Assembly: GCA_040218535.1 (NCBI GenBank)
Contig: JAVJRG010000005.1
Span: forward strand, 558,001-622,000
From: Lacipirellulaceae bacterium
GTDB taxonomy: Bacteria; Planctomycetota; Planctomycetia; Pirellulales; Lacipirellulaceae
Reading direction: 5' to 3'
Length of the DNA: 64,000 nt
The notes beneath the pieces were generated by a model that searched no databases, was not told where the DNA came from, and worked only from the letters and a program-made list of their open reading frames with translations. The translations under genes were made by a program, and so were the position numbers. Below are positions 43,568 to 51,753 of the stretch, piece by piece. Within the stretch, counting starts at the first letter, position 1, and every line of letters starts with the position of its first letter.

Positions 43568-45142
43568 ATGTCGGCACAAACTGATTCTTCTCGCAGTGCC
43601 ATGCCCGTCTCGGTTTCCTGTCCTCATTGCCAAGCAAAGTACAAGGTTGCCTCTGCTGCCATTGGTAAGAGCGCGACGTGTGCGAAGTGCAAGCAGAAGT
43701 TTCCTGTTATTGCACCAAGCAAGGATGGTAGTCAACCAGACTCGAAGCCCGCGCAATCTTCTAAGGCTAGCATCGCGCAGCCGCCGAAGAAGCCGCTTTC
43801 TCAAGCAAAGCCAAGCGCCTCTGGCAAAAGTAAAAAGTCATCGCCGTCCCCGAAGTTGACTCATCAGCACTTGGAAGCGGCCTTTGATAAAAAGCTGAAG
43901 AAGAACCGACCCTCGATTGCCTACCGCATTGGAATTATGCTTGCTGCGATGACAATGGTCGGACTAGTCGCGGTCTATCTCTTGTTGATCGCCGTCTGCT
44001 GTTACGGGGTCTACTATCACTTCGTCAACCACACGGGAATGCTCCAGATGCGTGGCGGCGGTCGCGCGAGGGTGCTGGTGTTCCTGGTTTATGCTGCACC
44101 GGGCATTATTGGACCAATCATCATCTTTTTTCTTATCAAGCCGTTGCTTGCAAGACCGGCCAAGGTTGAACGGTTTCGTTCGCTCAATCGTGATAGGGAG
44201 CCCCTGTTGTTTGACTTCGTCGAGAAGGTCTGCAAAGCGGTCGGTTCGCCTGTTCCGAAGCGAATTGATATTGATTGCGATGTGAACGCCTCGGCTTCGT
44301 TCCGCCGTGGATTCTTGAGTTTCTTGGGTAGAGACTTGGTCCTGACAATTGGTTTGCCAGTGGTTGCCGGATTGTCACTACGAGAGTTTGGTGGCGTGCT
44401 TGCTCACGAGTTTGGCCATTTTTCGCAGGGTGCGGGGATGCGGCTGTCGTATGTTGTTCGCTCCATTTCGTCTTGGTTTATGCGGGTGGTTTACGAGCGC
44501 GACCAATGGGATGAGACTCTTTCTTCTGCCACCGAAGATGTAGATATCCGGGTCGGATGGATCATCTTAGTTGCCCAAGGAGGTGTGGCTCTTGGACGTG
44601 GCGTGCTATGGGTTCTCATGCATATCGGGGTCGGGGTAAGCGGATTATTGCTGCGGCAAATGGAGTTTGACGCAGACCGGTGCGAAACACGTTTCGCGGG
44701 GCACAAGGCCTTCGCTTCCACGTCGCGGAAAATGCGCCTGCTCAGTGTCGCCTCGGAACTATCAAATGCCCAGATTTTCGAACACCTTGGCAGCCGCCGA
44801 CTTGTGAAAGACTTGCCAGCATTAATCCTCCTCAACACCAAGATGATGCCTCCGAATATCGCCGATGAAATCGTTGGCGAGGCTCTCAAGGAGAAGACGA
44901 ACTGGTACGATACGCACCCGTGTGACGCTGATCGGATTAAGGCTGCCGAGAAGTTGGGCGACGAGGGGGCGTTCAGCTTGAAAGCTCCGGCCGCAGCCTT
45001 ATTCACGGACTTCAAAGGTCAGTCCGAGGCGACCACTTGGCACCTTTACATGGGGACCTTTGGGGCCAATGTGCCGAAAGATTCGCTTGTTGGGCCAAGG
45101 GAGTATATCACGGCGTCGAAGGCGGGTTGGGCTGAGGCCTAG
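43568..45142 (+). CDS. MJ0042 zinc-ribbon, membrane-bound M48 metallopeptidase
   Basis: A 524-residue protein. Residues 19-48 are an MJ0042-type zinc ribbon (CPHCQAKYKV ... CAKCKQKFPV). A Ser/Lys/Pro-rich linker and two transmembrane helices (MLAAMTMVGLVAVYLLLIAV and VLVFLVYAAPGIIGPIIIFF) come next. The M48 domain has the zinc motif HEFGH in GVLAHEFGHFSQGAG and the third ligand likely in MEFDADRCE near residue 368. It is a membrane protease with its active site probably on the cytoplasmic side. The zinc-ribbon fusion is a frequent planctomycete arrangement. Confidence 0.88.
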   Translation: MSAQTDSSRSAMPVSVSCPHCQAKYKVASAAIGKSATCAKCKQKFPVIAPSKDGSQPDSKPAQSSKASIAQPPKKPLSQAKPSASGKSKKSSPSPKLTHQHLEAAFDKKLKKNRPSIAYRIGIMLAAMTMVGLVAVYLLLIAVCCYGVYYHFVNHTGMLQMRGGGRARVLVFLVYAAPGIIGPIIIFFLIKPLLARPAKVERFRSLNRDREPLLFDFVEKVCKAVGSPVPKRIDIDCDVNASASFRRGFLSFLGRDLVLTIGLPVVAGLSLREFGGVLAHEFGHFSQGAGMRLSYVVRSISSWFMRVVYERDQWDETLSSATEDVDIRVGWIILVAQGGVALGRGVLWVLMHIGVGVSGLLLRQMEFDADRCETRFAGHKAFASTSRKMRLLSVASELSNAQIFEHLGSRRLVKDLPALILLNTKMMPPNIADEIVGEALKEKTNWYDTHPCDADRIKAAEKLGDEGAFSLKAPAAALFTDFKGQSEATTWHLYMGTFGANVPKDSLVGPREYITASKAGWAEA

Positions 45143-45169
45143 TCGTGAGAAAGAGCTAAGCGAGTTTTC

Positions 45170-45916
45170 TCACCGGCTCAGGAACTCCTTCGCCTCAACT
45201 TTCTCAAAGCTCGCCAGATACTTCCGCGCTTCATCCAGCCGGTTACGGTCAGCGCGAGAGAGTCGCCAACTGAAAAGATGCTTCGCGCGGACATCGACAT
45301 CTTGGCCGGCGATGCGGCGGTTGATTTCTTCGGGGACGACCTCGTGTTTGATGAGCTTTTGATTCAAGATCAAACGCGGTCCGGGAGGGGGAGTGCTGTG
45401 CAGCATGCAGTTGAGGCGGGCGTACCAATCGGTGAATTCGCGATACCGCGTGAGGGCGGCTTTGCTATCGGCGGGGGTCGTGCGAACCTCGTAGCTCCAT
45501 TGGGGGCTGCGTAGGGAGAGCTGCCCAGTGTTTCTGGAGAAACCTTCTTGGAACACCGGTTGGGCAGAGAACTGCATGATGGGGTCGTTCTGCTTGGTGG
45601 CCCAATCGGCCAGCTTCCGCATTAGTGTATCGACTTTGGAGGTGGGCACGACGGTGCGTTGCCGCTTCTCCGGGTTGAGCAGGATGAACTCCCCCTCGCG
45701 TTCTTTGGTGGCGTCGCGATAAACCACGATCTGCGCAGGTTTTTCTGCGAAATCATAGACCGCTTCCTTCTCGAAAATGGTCACGCTTTGGCTGACCGGT
45801 TCTTCTTCTTGACCGATGAAGACATCCGTTTCGATGCGAAACTCTTCAGCGGCTTCAGCAAGCAAGGATTGAGTCAGACAAATCGATAGGGCGAGAAGCG
45901 TGCTAGCGAATCTCAT
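45170..45916 (-). CDS. Exported hypothetical protein
   Basis: A 248-residue protein with a signal peptide (RFASTLLALSICLTQSLLAE). The mature part begins with beta-rich sequence (FRIETDVFIGQEEEPVSQSV) and includes VVYRDATKEREGEFILLNPE and a helical C-terminus (RADRNRLDEARKYLASFEKV). No family is recognised. The first part resembles an outer-membrane lipoprotein carrier fold in length and pattern, but I cannot support that assignment. Convergent with the M48 gene. Confidence 0.7.
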   Translation of the reverse strand: MRFASTLLALSICLTQSLLAEAAEEFRIETDVFIGQEEEPVSQSVTIFEKEAVYDFAEKPAQIVVYRDATKEREGEFILLNPEKRQRTVVPTSKVDTLMRKLADWATKQNDPIMQFSAQPVFQEGFSRNTGQLSLRSPQWSYEVRTTPADSKAALTRYREFTDWYARLNCMLHSTPPPGPRLILNQKLIKHEVVPEEINRRIAGQDVDVRAKHLFSWRLSRADRNRLDEARKYLASFEKVEAKEFLSR

Positions 45917-46034
45917 GGTTTGCGTACCACGGGTAGAGACTGAAAGACGGGGATTTCACTGGCCGTAGAGTACGCAATAAGCGATAGCTGCGTAAATGTC
46001 AGTCCGACCTTTTGATGATGCTAGCTACGAATGA

Positions 46035-46261
46035 CTCGCGCAGAGACGCGGAGACACAGAGAAGTCATGAGAGCCGCAGATGAACGCTGATAAACGCAGA
46101 TTCCTAGCGAGACTTGTTGAAGAGCAATTCTGCAGCGAGTCGGGTAAGTAGAAGAATGCTGGGCGTTGTGGTTCTCAGCTGATTCCAAAGCAAAAGTGAC
46201 ATCTGCGTTTATCTGCGTTCATCTGTGGCTAAACCTCTGCGTCTCCGCGTCTCTGCGCGAG
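46035..46261. repeat. Composite nested inverted repeat (two repeat types)
   Basis: Outer arms CTCGCGCAGAGACGCGGAGA... (46035-46061) and 46235-46261 are complementary with one mismatch in 27. Inner arms GCCGCAGATGAACGCTGATA... (46073-46101) and 46201-46229 are complementary with two mismatches in 29. The 99-base centre is unique. The right end lies three bases from the recJ stop codon. Confidence 0.92.
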
Positions 46262-46263
46262 AT

Positions 46264-48018
46264 TCACACTTCGCCATTCTGTTCGATTTGCCAATCGTCC
46301 AGATGAATCTCCACGTTCGCCCGCCCACGGAAGTGGTTGATCACCGGTCGGAAAGCGATAGAAAGCTCCCCGTTGATTGCTGCCAGCTCATCGCACCAGT
46401 CGCCGCCGCCGAAGGCGACAGCGCGGATTTTCACGCCGTGCTGGTCGAAGGTCATTGAGAGATGCCGTCCGCCGCCGCCGATCCGTTTCGGGGCTTCAGA
46501 AAGTCGGACGTTGCTAGCACTGAGTACCGGGCGGTGGTTGCCGTGGCCGAAGGGGGCGAGGCTTTCGATTTGCTGGACGGTTTGCTGAGTGAGACAATTA
46601 AGCGCCGTCTCAGCATCGACGCTCAGTTCGGCGAGGCGATCCTCGCTGGAGATTTCTTGACGGACGACCTCGAAGAACTGGCGGCGGAACTCGGGGATTT
46701 TTGCCTCGGTGATTTTCAAGCCGGCAGCAGCAGCATGACCGCCATGAGACTCGAGTAGATCATCACAAGCGGCCAGAGCTTGGTGCAGATTCAACCCGCG
46801 GGCGCTCCGTGCAGAGCCAATTCCCGGCTTCACGCCGAGCGGATCGCCGGCGATGAGGATCGTGGGCAGGTTGTACTTTTCGGCCAGGCGTCCCGCGACA
46901 ATTCCGATGACGCCCGGGTGCCAGTCGTGGCTGGAGAGGACGAGTGCCGGGTCGTTCTCTGGATCGAATTTCTCTTTGGCCTGTTTGTCCGCCGCGAGCA
47001 GCATACTGCGTTCAAGCGACTTGCGTTCCTCGTTCAACTCGTCCAGATAATGGGCGAGCTTTTCTGCTCTGGTGGGGTCGTCGGTGGTCAACAGTTCCAC
47101 GCCGATTTCTGCCTGCCCAAGTCTCCCCGCGGCATTCAATCGCGGTGCCAGTTGAAAGCCGAGATGTTCCCCTTCGAGTTGGCGTTTTTCGTTGAGCTTG
47201 GTGACCTTGATCAAGGCTTCCAGCCCCAACGGCGGCGAATGCGTGAGGCTGTTTAGTCCGTGGTGGACGAGGATGCGGTTCTCATCGACGAGCGGTACGA
47301 CGTCGGCGACCGTTCCCAGTGCCGCAAGGCCGACCGCTTGCAGGAGAAAGTTGCGCATGCGGTCAGTGACTTTCTTTTCGCCGCTCGCTTGTTGTGCGAG
47401 TGCCCAAGCGAGTTTGAAAGCGACGGCTGCTCCGCACAGACCAGGAAAAGGATAATCGCTGTCAGGAAGGCCCGGGTGAATGATGGCAGCGGCTTGCGGC
47501 AGTCGCTCGGCGCACTGATGGTGGTCCGTGACGATCAGCGTCATGCCTAGTTCCGCCGCCAAGTCTGCTTCGGCAAGACTGGCGATGCCGCAATCGACGG
47601 TGACGATCAGGTCAGTTTTCTGCGCGGCAAGTGAGCGAATCGCTTCCGTGTTGAGGCTGTAGCCTTCATCAATGCGGTTGGGCACGTAGTAGTGAACGTC
47701 GGCGTTGAGCAGGCGGAGGCAGCGATAGAGAATTGCCGTGGCGGTCATGCCGTCGGCGTCGTAATCGCCGTAGACGACGATGCGTGAGTTCGCCTGAACC
47801 GCACCCCATAAGATTTCTGCTGCTCTAGTATTGCCTGGCAACAGGTCTGGGTCACGAAGACCCGTGAGCTTTGGTGCTAAGAAAAGCTTTGCCTCATCAG
47901 GCTGGCTGATTCCGCGAGCGATGAGCAACTGCGCGACGACGGTCGAGACCCCCGCGGAACGCTCCAACTCCGCCACGCGGGAAGGATCGTGCCGATGAAT
48001 TCGCCAGCGCTTGGGCAT
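46264..48018 (-). CDS. recJ: Single-stranded-DNA-specific exonuclease RecJ
   Basis: A 584-residue RecJ. The DHH phosphoesterase motifs are all present: VVYGDYDADGMTATAILY, LIVTVDCGIASLAEADL, TLIVTDHHQCAERLP and the later SHDWHPGVIGIVAGRLAEKY. The DHHA1 domain has SARGLNLHQALAACDDLLES with HGGHAAAAGL, followed by a C-terminal OB fold. It digests single-stranded DNA 5' to 3' in recombination and mismatch repair. The ATG at 48018 matches the family start (MPKRWRIHRHDPS). rpmG lies upstream on the same strand. Confidence 0.96.
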   Translation of the reverse strand: MPKRWRIHRHDPSRVAELERSAGVSTVVAQLLIARGISQPDEAKLFLAPKLTGLRDPDLLPGNTRAAEILWGAVQANSRIVVYGDYDADGMTATAILYRCLRLLNADVHYYVPNRIDEGYSLNTEAIRSLAAQKTDLIVTVDCGIASLAEADLAAELGMTLIVTDHHQCAERLPQAAAIIHPGLPDSDYPFPGLCGAAVAFKLAWALAQQASGEKKVTDRMRNFLLQAVGLAALGTVADVVPLVDENRILVHHGLNSLTHSPPLGLEALIKVTKLNEKRQLEGEHLGFQLAPRLNAAGRLGQAEIGVELLTTDDPTRAEKLAHYLDELNEERKSLERSMLLAADKQAKEKFDPENDPALVLSSHDWHPGVIGIVAGRLAEKYNLPTILIAGDPLGVKPGIGSARSARGLNLHQALAACDDLLESHGGHAAAAGLKITEAKIPEFRRQFFEVVRQEISSEDRLAELSVDAETALNCLTQQTVQQIESLAPFGHGNHRPVLSASNVRLSEAPKRIGGGGRHLSMTFDQHGVKIRAVAFGGGDWCDELAAINGELSIAFRPVINHFRGRANVEIHLDDWQIEQNGEV

Positions 48019-48105
48019 GAGTGCCTGTGGCTTCCAGCCGCAGTGATGCAAAGAGAATAAGAGGCAGGGAAGAAATACTGGGGCTGGAAGCCCCAGCCAC
48101 GAGGC

Positions 48106-48285
48106 TTACTTTTTCTTCTCTGTGTGCATCGTATGCTTGCGTAGCCGTGGGCAATACTTCTTGAGCTTCAGCTTTTCGCCGCCCATTTTTCGGCGAATCG
48201 TGTAGTTGTAGTCGCCGGTCTCTTCGCAAACGAGGAAGACAACTTCGACTTTCTTTTTGCGTTTGCCGCCGCTTTTCTTGGCCAT
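48106..48285 (-). CDS. rpmG: Ribosomal protein bL33
   Basis: A 59-residue protein, [20 protein letters not shown] at the start and ending [18 protein letters not shown]. The [20 protein letters not shown] middle and the CPRLRKHT motif are bL33. Only two cysteines remain, so this is a C-minus type that does not bind zinc through four Cys. A 5-residue Lys/Gly-rich N-terminal addition is visible. It lies 87 bases upstream of recJ on the same strand. Confidence 0.95.
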   Translation of the reverse strand: MAKKSGGKRKKKVEVVFLVCEETGDYNYTIRRKMGGEKLKLKKYCPRLRKHTMHTEKKK

Positions 48286-48512
48286 CGGTCTAGAGTCTCA
48301 GAAATGGAGGAATAAAGCTGGTATTCAAGCGTTTATGCGAATCGCGTAGTGTACCCCGATCCACTCGGGTCTTCCAGTGGTGATTTCTTCGGTCCGCCGA
48401 ACCCCAGCTTGCGGGTATAATCGAGGCAGGGGAGGGCAGTGCTAAACAGTCGAAAAGCCGGCACGGAGACTGGCAACCCGAGACCGGAACACTCTCGCTT
48501 GGCGACGAATCG

Positions 48513-50174
48513 TTGACTCCTTCACCCCCAAATACGCCGCCAGCGGAATTGCCGCCCCAGACCAAGGAGTCGGGAGGCACTCTTGAGAATGGGGTTCCAC
48601 GTGCCTCGCATGTCGAAGTCACGCTGCCGCCATTGTTCTCTAACGAGCTGAGTGAAGAGAAACAGCATGAGTCTCAATCACCGTCGGTTGGCCGTTTCAT
48701 TGGCAGGAGTTCAGCCTGGCTGGTGAGCGCAGCGATCCATCTGCTGATCGCCCTGGCTCTCTCAGCATTGTTCTTTCAGCTTCGCAAGAGCGAGCCGTTG
48801 GAGTTGACGGCTCTGTCGAGCGTCGAAATTGACGAGTCGCCCGACTTTCTGATTGATGAGAGTAGCGACCTGAGCGCAGGCATGGATTTGCCAGGGTCGC
48901 CCGACCTGACGATTGGCTCCACCGAGAGCGTGGCGGCTGAATTGGTAACGGTGCCGCAAGTCGAGGCGGTTGAACAAGTCGCCGTGTTGCCCTCGATGCC
49001 TTCGTTCAACACGGCGATCACTTCTCCCTTGAAACTGAAGGGGGGCGGATTCGACGCCCGCAGGGTTGGCAATCGTCGCGAAGCGGCACTTGCTGGCGGA
49101 GGCACCGATGCTAGTGAGGCCGCGGTTGAAGCGGGACTTGCTTGGTTGGCCGCCCACCAATGGGAGGACGGTTCTTGGCGATTCGATCTTGAGGCTTGTC
49201 CGAACTGCTTGGGCAATTGTCGCGACTCGGGTTACTTCCGTTCGAGCACGGCATCGACAGGACTCGCGCTGCTTTGTTTTCTAGGAGCAGGTTACACCCA
49301 TCAGGACGGGCCTTATCAGGACGAAGTGAAAAGCGGGTTGTATTATCTCTCCGAAGTGATGGCAATCACTTCGCACGGCGGAGATCTGCGCGATCGTTTT
49401 ATGAGCAACGAGGTCGGACGCGACCCTGGTATTTTGGCGGCAGTCGATCTTGTGCGTGGGGGTGGCGACAACATGTACTCGCACGGCATCGCGACCCTGG
49501 CGTTGACCGAAGGCTATGGGATGACGCGCGATTCCGAGCTGAAAGGACCGGCGCAGGAAGCTGTGAATTTCATTGTGAACGCACAATACGAAGATGGTGG
49601 CTGGCGCTATTCACCAGGTTTCGAGACGCCCAGTCGTGGCGACACCACGGTTAGCGGCTGGCAAGTGATGGCGCTGAAAAGCGCGACGCTCGGCGGATTG
49701 AAGGTTCCCTATGAAACGTGGCTGAAGATCGAAGGTTTTCTCGATTCAGTCCAACGCGAGGATGATAAGTATCGCTATCGCGTTGGAGAAAAGCCGACGG
49801 GCAGCAACACGGCGATCGGTTTGCTCTGCCGCATGGTCACCGGCTGGCCGCTCAGCCGTCCGCACCTGCGGAAAGGCGTGGCGAAACTGGGCACCGAACG
49901 GCCCGATCGGAACCACATGTACTTCAACTACTACGCTTCGCTGGTACTTCATCATGCCGGGGGTCGTGGCTGGACGAAGTGGAACCCCAAGATGCGCGAG
50001 TACTTAATCGAGTCGCAAGCCCGGCGGGGACACGAGCGCGGGAGTTGGTACTTCCCCGAAGCGCATAGCACGCAAGGGGGACGGCTCTACACAACTGCGA
50101 TGGCGATTATGACCCTTGAGGTCTATTACCGGTACATGCCGTTGTATCGGGAGATGGCGCTAGAGGCGCAGTAG
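48513..50174 (+). CDS. Membrane-anchored prenyltransferase/squalene-cyclase-fold protein
   Basis: A 553-residue protein. After a Pro/Glu-rich N-terminus and one transmembrane helix near 70-95 (SAWLVSAAIHLLIALALSAL) comes a linker, then an alpha/alpha-toroid domain (about 200-550). Its repeated QW-like blocks include GLAWLAAHQWEDGSWRFDLE, YEDGGWRYSP and RGSWYFPEAHS. A CPNCLGNC Cys cluster follows the first block. The DxDD motif of cyclases is not seen, so catalysis is doubtful. The start is a TTG; no ATG occurs in frame until residue 124, which would cut off the membrane helix. Confidence 0.72.
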   Translation: MTPSPPNTPPAELPPQTKESGGTLENGVPRASHVEVTLPPLFSNELSEEKQHESQSPSVGRFIGRSSAWLVSAAIHLLIALALSALFFQLRKSEPLELTALSSVEIDESPDFLIDESSDLSAGMDLPGSPDLTIGSTESVAAELVTVPQVEAVEQVAVLPSMPSFNTAITSPLKLKGGGFDARRVGNRREAALAGGGTDASEAAVEAGLAWLAAHQWEDGSWRFDLEACPNCLGNCRDSGYFRSSTASTGLALLCFLGAGYTHQDGPYQDEVKSGLYYLSEVMAITSHGGDLRDRFMSNEVGRDPGILAAVDLVRGGGDNMYSHGIATLALTEGYGMTRDSELKGPAQEAVNFIVNAQYEDGGWRYSPGFETPSRGDTTVSGWQVMALKSATLGGLKVPYETWLKIEGFLDSVQREDDKYRYRVGEKPTGSNTAIGLLCRMVTGWPLSRPHLRKGVAKLGTERPDRNHMYFNYYASLVLHHAGGRGWTKWNPKMREYLIESQARRGHERGSWYFPEAHSTQGGRLYTTAMAIMTLEVYYRYMPLYREMALEAQ

Positions 50175-50235
50175 CTTTTTGAGATTGCGGAGACTTCACG
50201 CTAGGTGTGTGAACTCTTTTCCACCGACGACACAG

Positions 50236-50304
50236 AAAAAAAGTGAGGATAAGCCCGGCTGCTAGTTGAGGGCACAACTGGGCTTGCAGACCGAGCTTAT
50301 CCTC
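50236..50304 (-). terminator. Strong distal terminator of the riboswitch unit
   Basis: Read on the minus strand, GAGGATAAGCTCGG (50304-50291) pairs with CCGGGCTTATCCTC (50258-50245), with further CTGC/GCAG and AGTTG/CAACT pairs inside. Seven T residues follow (50242-50236). Confidence 0.8.
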
Positions 50305-50360
50305 GAAACTTCTCTAGGGAGAGGAGTGATTTGGCGAAGAGTCGATTGGAAAAGGAGCTG

Positions 50361-50468
50361 AAAAAAGGTCGTCCGCCTCGCTGCTTCTCAAAAGTTGACC
50401 CAAACCTTGGATAAGGGCAACGACGACAGGGGCAGGTGGCGCTCGAAAAACAGACGAAGACGGACGAC
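50361..50468 (-). terminator. Proximal terminator-like long stem of the riboswitch unit
   Basis: On the minus strand GTCGTCCG, CTTCG and CTG (50468-50451) pair with CAG, CGAGG and CGGACGAC (50383-50368): 16 pairs with two single-base bulges. Six T residues follow (50366-50361). The loop is about 67 bases, long for a standard terminator. Confidence 0.6.
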
Positions 50469-50620
50469 GGGTGGTTACGCAGTCAGGGGCAGGAAGACTG
50501 CATAACCAGTTAATGAAACCGGCTACAAACGAATCAAGGTAACAAGGCAAGTGCGACAGGCACTCTTAGGCTCTGGTGAATTGGGCAGTTAGAGGGAGAG
50601 ATCGACACACATCCGTGCGA

Positions 50621-50710
50621 AGACTCTCGGCAGCCTGGCGATCCCATCTTCTGGGACCCATGGCTTTGCGTGCACGGCCTTGCGACCGGCTTGCCCTGAG
50701 CGAATAGTCT
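50621..50710 (-). promoter_or_regulatory. c-di-GMP-I (GEMM) riboswitch aptamer
   Basis: Read on the minus strand, the conserved blocks occur in order: AGGGCAAGCC (consensus AGGGCAAACC), a GCAA-capped stem GGUC/GGCC, CACGCAAAGCC (consensus GACGCAAAGCC), AUGGGUCC, and finally CCAGGCUGCCGAG (consensus CCGGGUUACCG). The closing stem forms from AGACU and CUC (50710-50698) with GAG and AGUCU (50628-50621), with a five-base bulge. Cyclic di-GMP is the expected ligand; a relaxed cGAMP preference is known for some members and cannot be excluded. A promoter lies directly upstream. Confidence 0.85.
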
Positions 50711-50736
50711 GGCGTTCAATTCTTGGACGCTACTGA

Positions 50737-50765
50737 ACCCTATGTCGCGTTTTGGGGGTAGTCAA
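50737..50765 (-). promoter_or_regulatory. Promoter of the riboswitch unit
   Basis: On the minus strand TTGACT (50765-50760), a 17-base spacer and TAGGGT (50742-50737). Transcription would start near 50730, about 20 bases before the aptamer. Confidence 0.5.
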
Positions 50766-50820
50766 ATGCGTTTTCCAAGTTTTTTTGAGCCACCGAGAAA
50801 GCTAGGATCGCAAAGTAAGA

Positions 50821-50912
50821 AACCACAGATGAACACTGATAAACACGGATAAGAATTCTCTTTTGTGTCCTGCAAGAGCACTATCTGTGTCGATCTGTGT
50901 TCATCCGTGGTT
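50821..50912. repeat. Inverted repeat of the CCACAGATGAACAC family
   Basis: AACCACAGATGAACACTGAT... (50821-50850) pairs with ...CTGTGTTCATCCGTGGTT (50883-50912), with about five mismatches in 30. Confidence 0.82.
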
Positions 50913-50946
50913 CCAATAGTTTCTGTTCACTATCGGCAGTTTAGCT

Positions 50947-51729
50947 CTACTTCCACTCCGGCTTACGCCCCTCCAGTTGAGCAGCAATCCCCTCCGCTGC
51001 TGCCTCAGTGGTTCTTGCCGTCGCGTCGATGACGGCTGCCGCGGAGAGTTGGGTCGAGAGCGTTTCGCCGAGTGTTTCGTTGATCAGCCGTTTGGTTAGT
51101 TGAATGGCTTCGGGGGCCGAGCCTGCAATCTCGCCGGCTAGGGCGTTCGCGCGGGCCCAGGTTTGATCGTCTTCGACCACTTCGTGAAACAAGCCGAGGC
51201 GATGGCCTTCGGTGGCGTCGATTTCTCCTGCGGTGAGTGCTAAGCGGGCGGCATTTCCAGCACCGAGTCGGAACGAGACGAGTGTTGTCGCCAACCCGCC
51301 CACCAAGCCCATCCGCGTATCAGGAACACCAAACGTGGCACTTTTTCCGGCAACCACGCAGTCAGCCGCGGTAACCAACGCTGCCCCTGCGGAAAGGGCT
51401 GGGCCGTTGACGGCAGCGATTACGGGCTTGGTGATTTCCATGACTCGGACTAGCAAATCACGCAACTGGCCGGCCTCCTCGCCCCACTGCTTCACTTGAT
51501 CCTCGGGGGATAACGCTTCTTGATTCGGCTGGGGCTGCAGACCTGAGCAAAAGTGGTTGCCGCTGCCGGTGAGTACCAGCGCGCGGACTGCCTTTGTGTA
51601 GTAAAGATCGTCCAAAGCTTCTTCGAGTTGGCCTACCATTGCAGCGGAGAGGAAGTTTCGCTCGTCCTCGCCATCAATGACAATGGTACCCGTATGGCCT
51701 GAAGTGCTTACCTTGATCGAGTTGCTCAT
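50947..51729 (-). CDS. Enoyl-CoA hydratase/isomerase family protein
   Basis: A 260-residue crotonase-fold protein. The oxyanion-hole segments are GSGNHFCSGLQ near 56-66 and VNGPALSAGAALVTAADCVV near 108-127, followed by ATFGVPDTRMGLVGG. The usual catalytic Glu of hydratases (near the MGLVGG block) is not clearly placed, so it may be a hydratase, isomerase or decarboxylase. It is 24 bases downstream of the AtuA-like gene on the same strand, so the pair probably acts on one acyl-CoA pathway. Confidence 0.88.
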   Translation of the reverse strand: MSNSIKVSTSGHTGTIVIDGEDERNFLSAAMVGQLEEALDDLYYTKAVRALVLTGSGNHFCSGLQPQPNQEALSPEDQVKQWGEEAGQLRDLLVRVMEITKPVIAAVNGPALSAGAALVTAADCVVAGKSATFGVPDTRMGLVGGLATTLVSFRLGAGNAARLALTAGEIDATEGHRLGLFHEVVEDDQTWARANALAGEIAGSAPEAIQLTKRLINETLGETLSTQLSAAAVIDATARTTEAAAEGIAAQLEGRKPEWK

Positions 51730-51753
51730 ACGTGCTGGGTGTAGTTGAAAGAC

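Larger units (their letters stand above)
50361..50730 (-). ncRNA. Candidate noncoding transcript under c-di-GMP-I riboswitch control
   Basis: The RNA is inferred from a promoter, the aptamer at its 5' end and a first terminator-like stem at its 3' end, with read-through possible to 50236. Between aptamer and terminator are AGTGC/GCACT (50564-50550) and a 12-bp hairpin GGTTATGCAGTC/GACTGCGTAACC (50507-50473) with one G-U pair. Such dense pairing with no good reading frame favours a structured RNA. The alternative is an mRNA for the 78-codon TTG frame. Confidence 0.5.
50175..50946. other. Long intergenic interval holding a minus-strand riboswitch unit and an inverted repeat
   Basis: No protein gene is well supported in these 770 bases. 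A TTG-initiated open frame of 78 codons (50314-50550, minus) exists but lacks a ribosome binding site and is interrupted by a terminator-like stem. The interval contains the c-di-GMP-I aptamer, two strong hairpins with T-runs and, at 50821-50912, a dispersed inverted repeat. Confidence 0.75.

Noticed and set aside
50314-50550. 78-codon minus-strand frame downstream of the riboswitch as a real gene
   Set aside because: TTG start, no ribosome binding site, Pro/Ser-rich product without recognisable domain, and a terminator-like stem within it. Kept only as an alternative to the ncRNA reading.
50236-50765. RNase P RNA or tmRNA in the structured 50-kb interval
   Set aside because: The RNase P core blocks and the tmRNA alanine-acceptor ends are not found on either strand. 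The c-di-GMP-I aptamer explains the conserved part.
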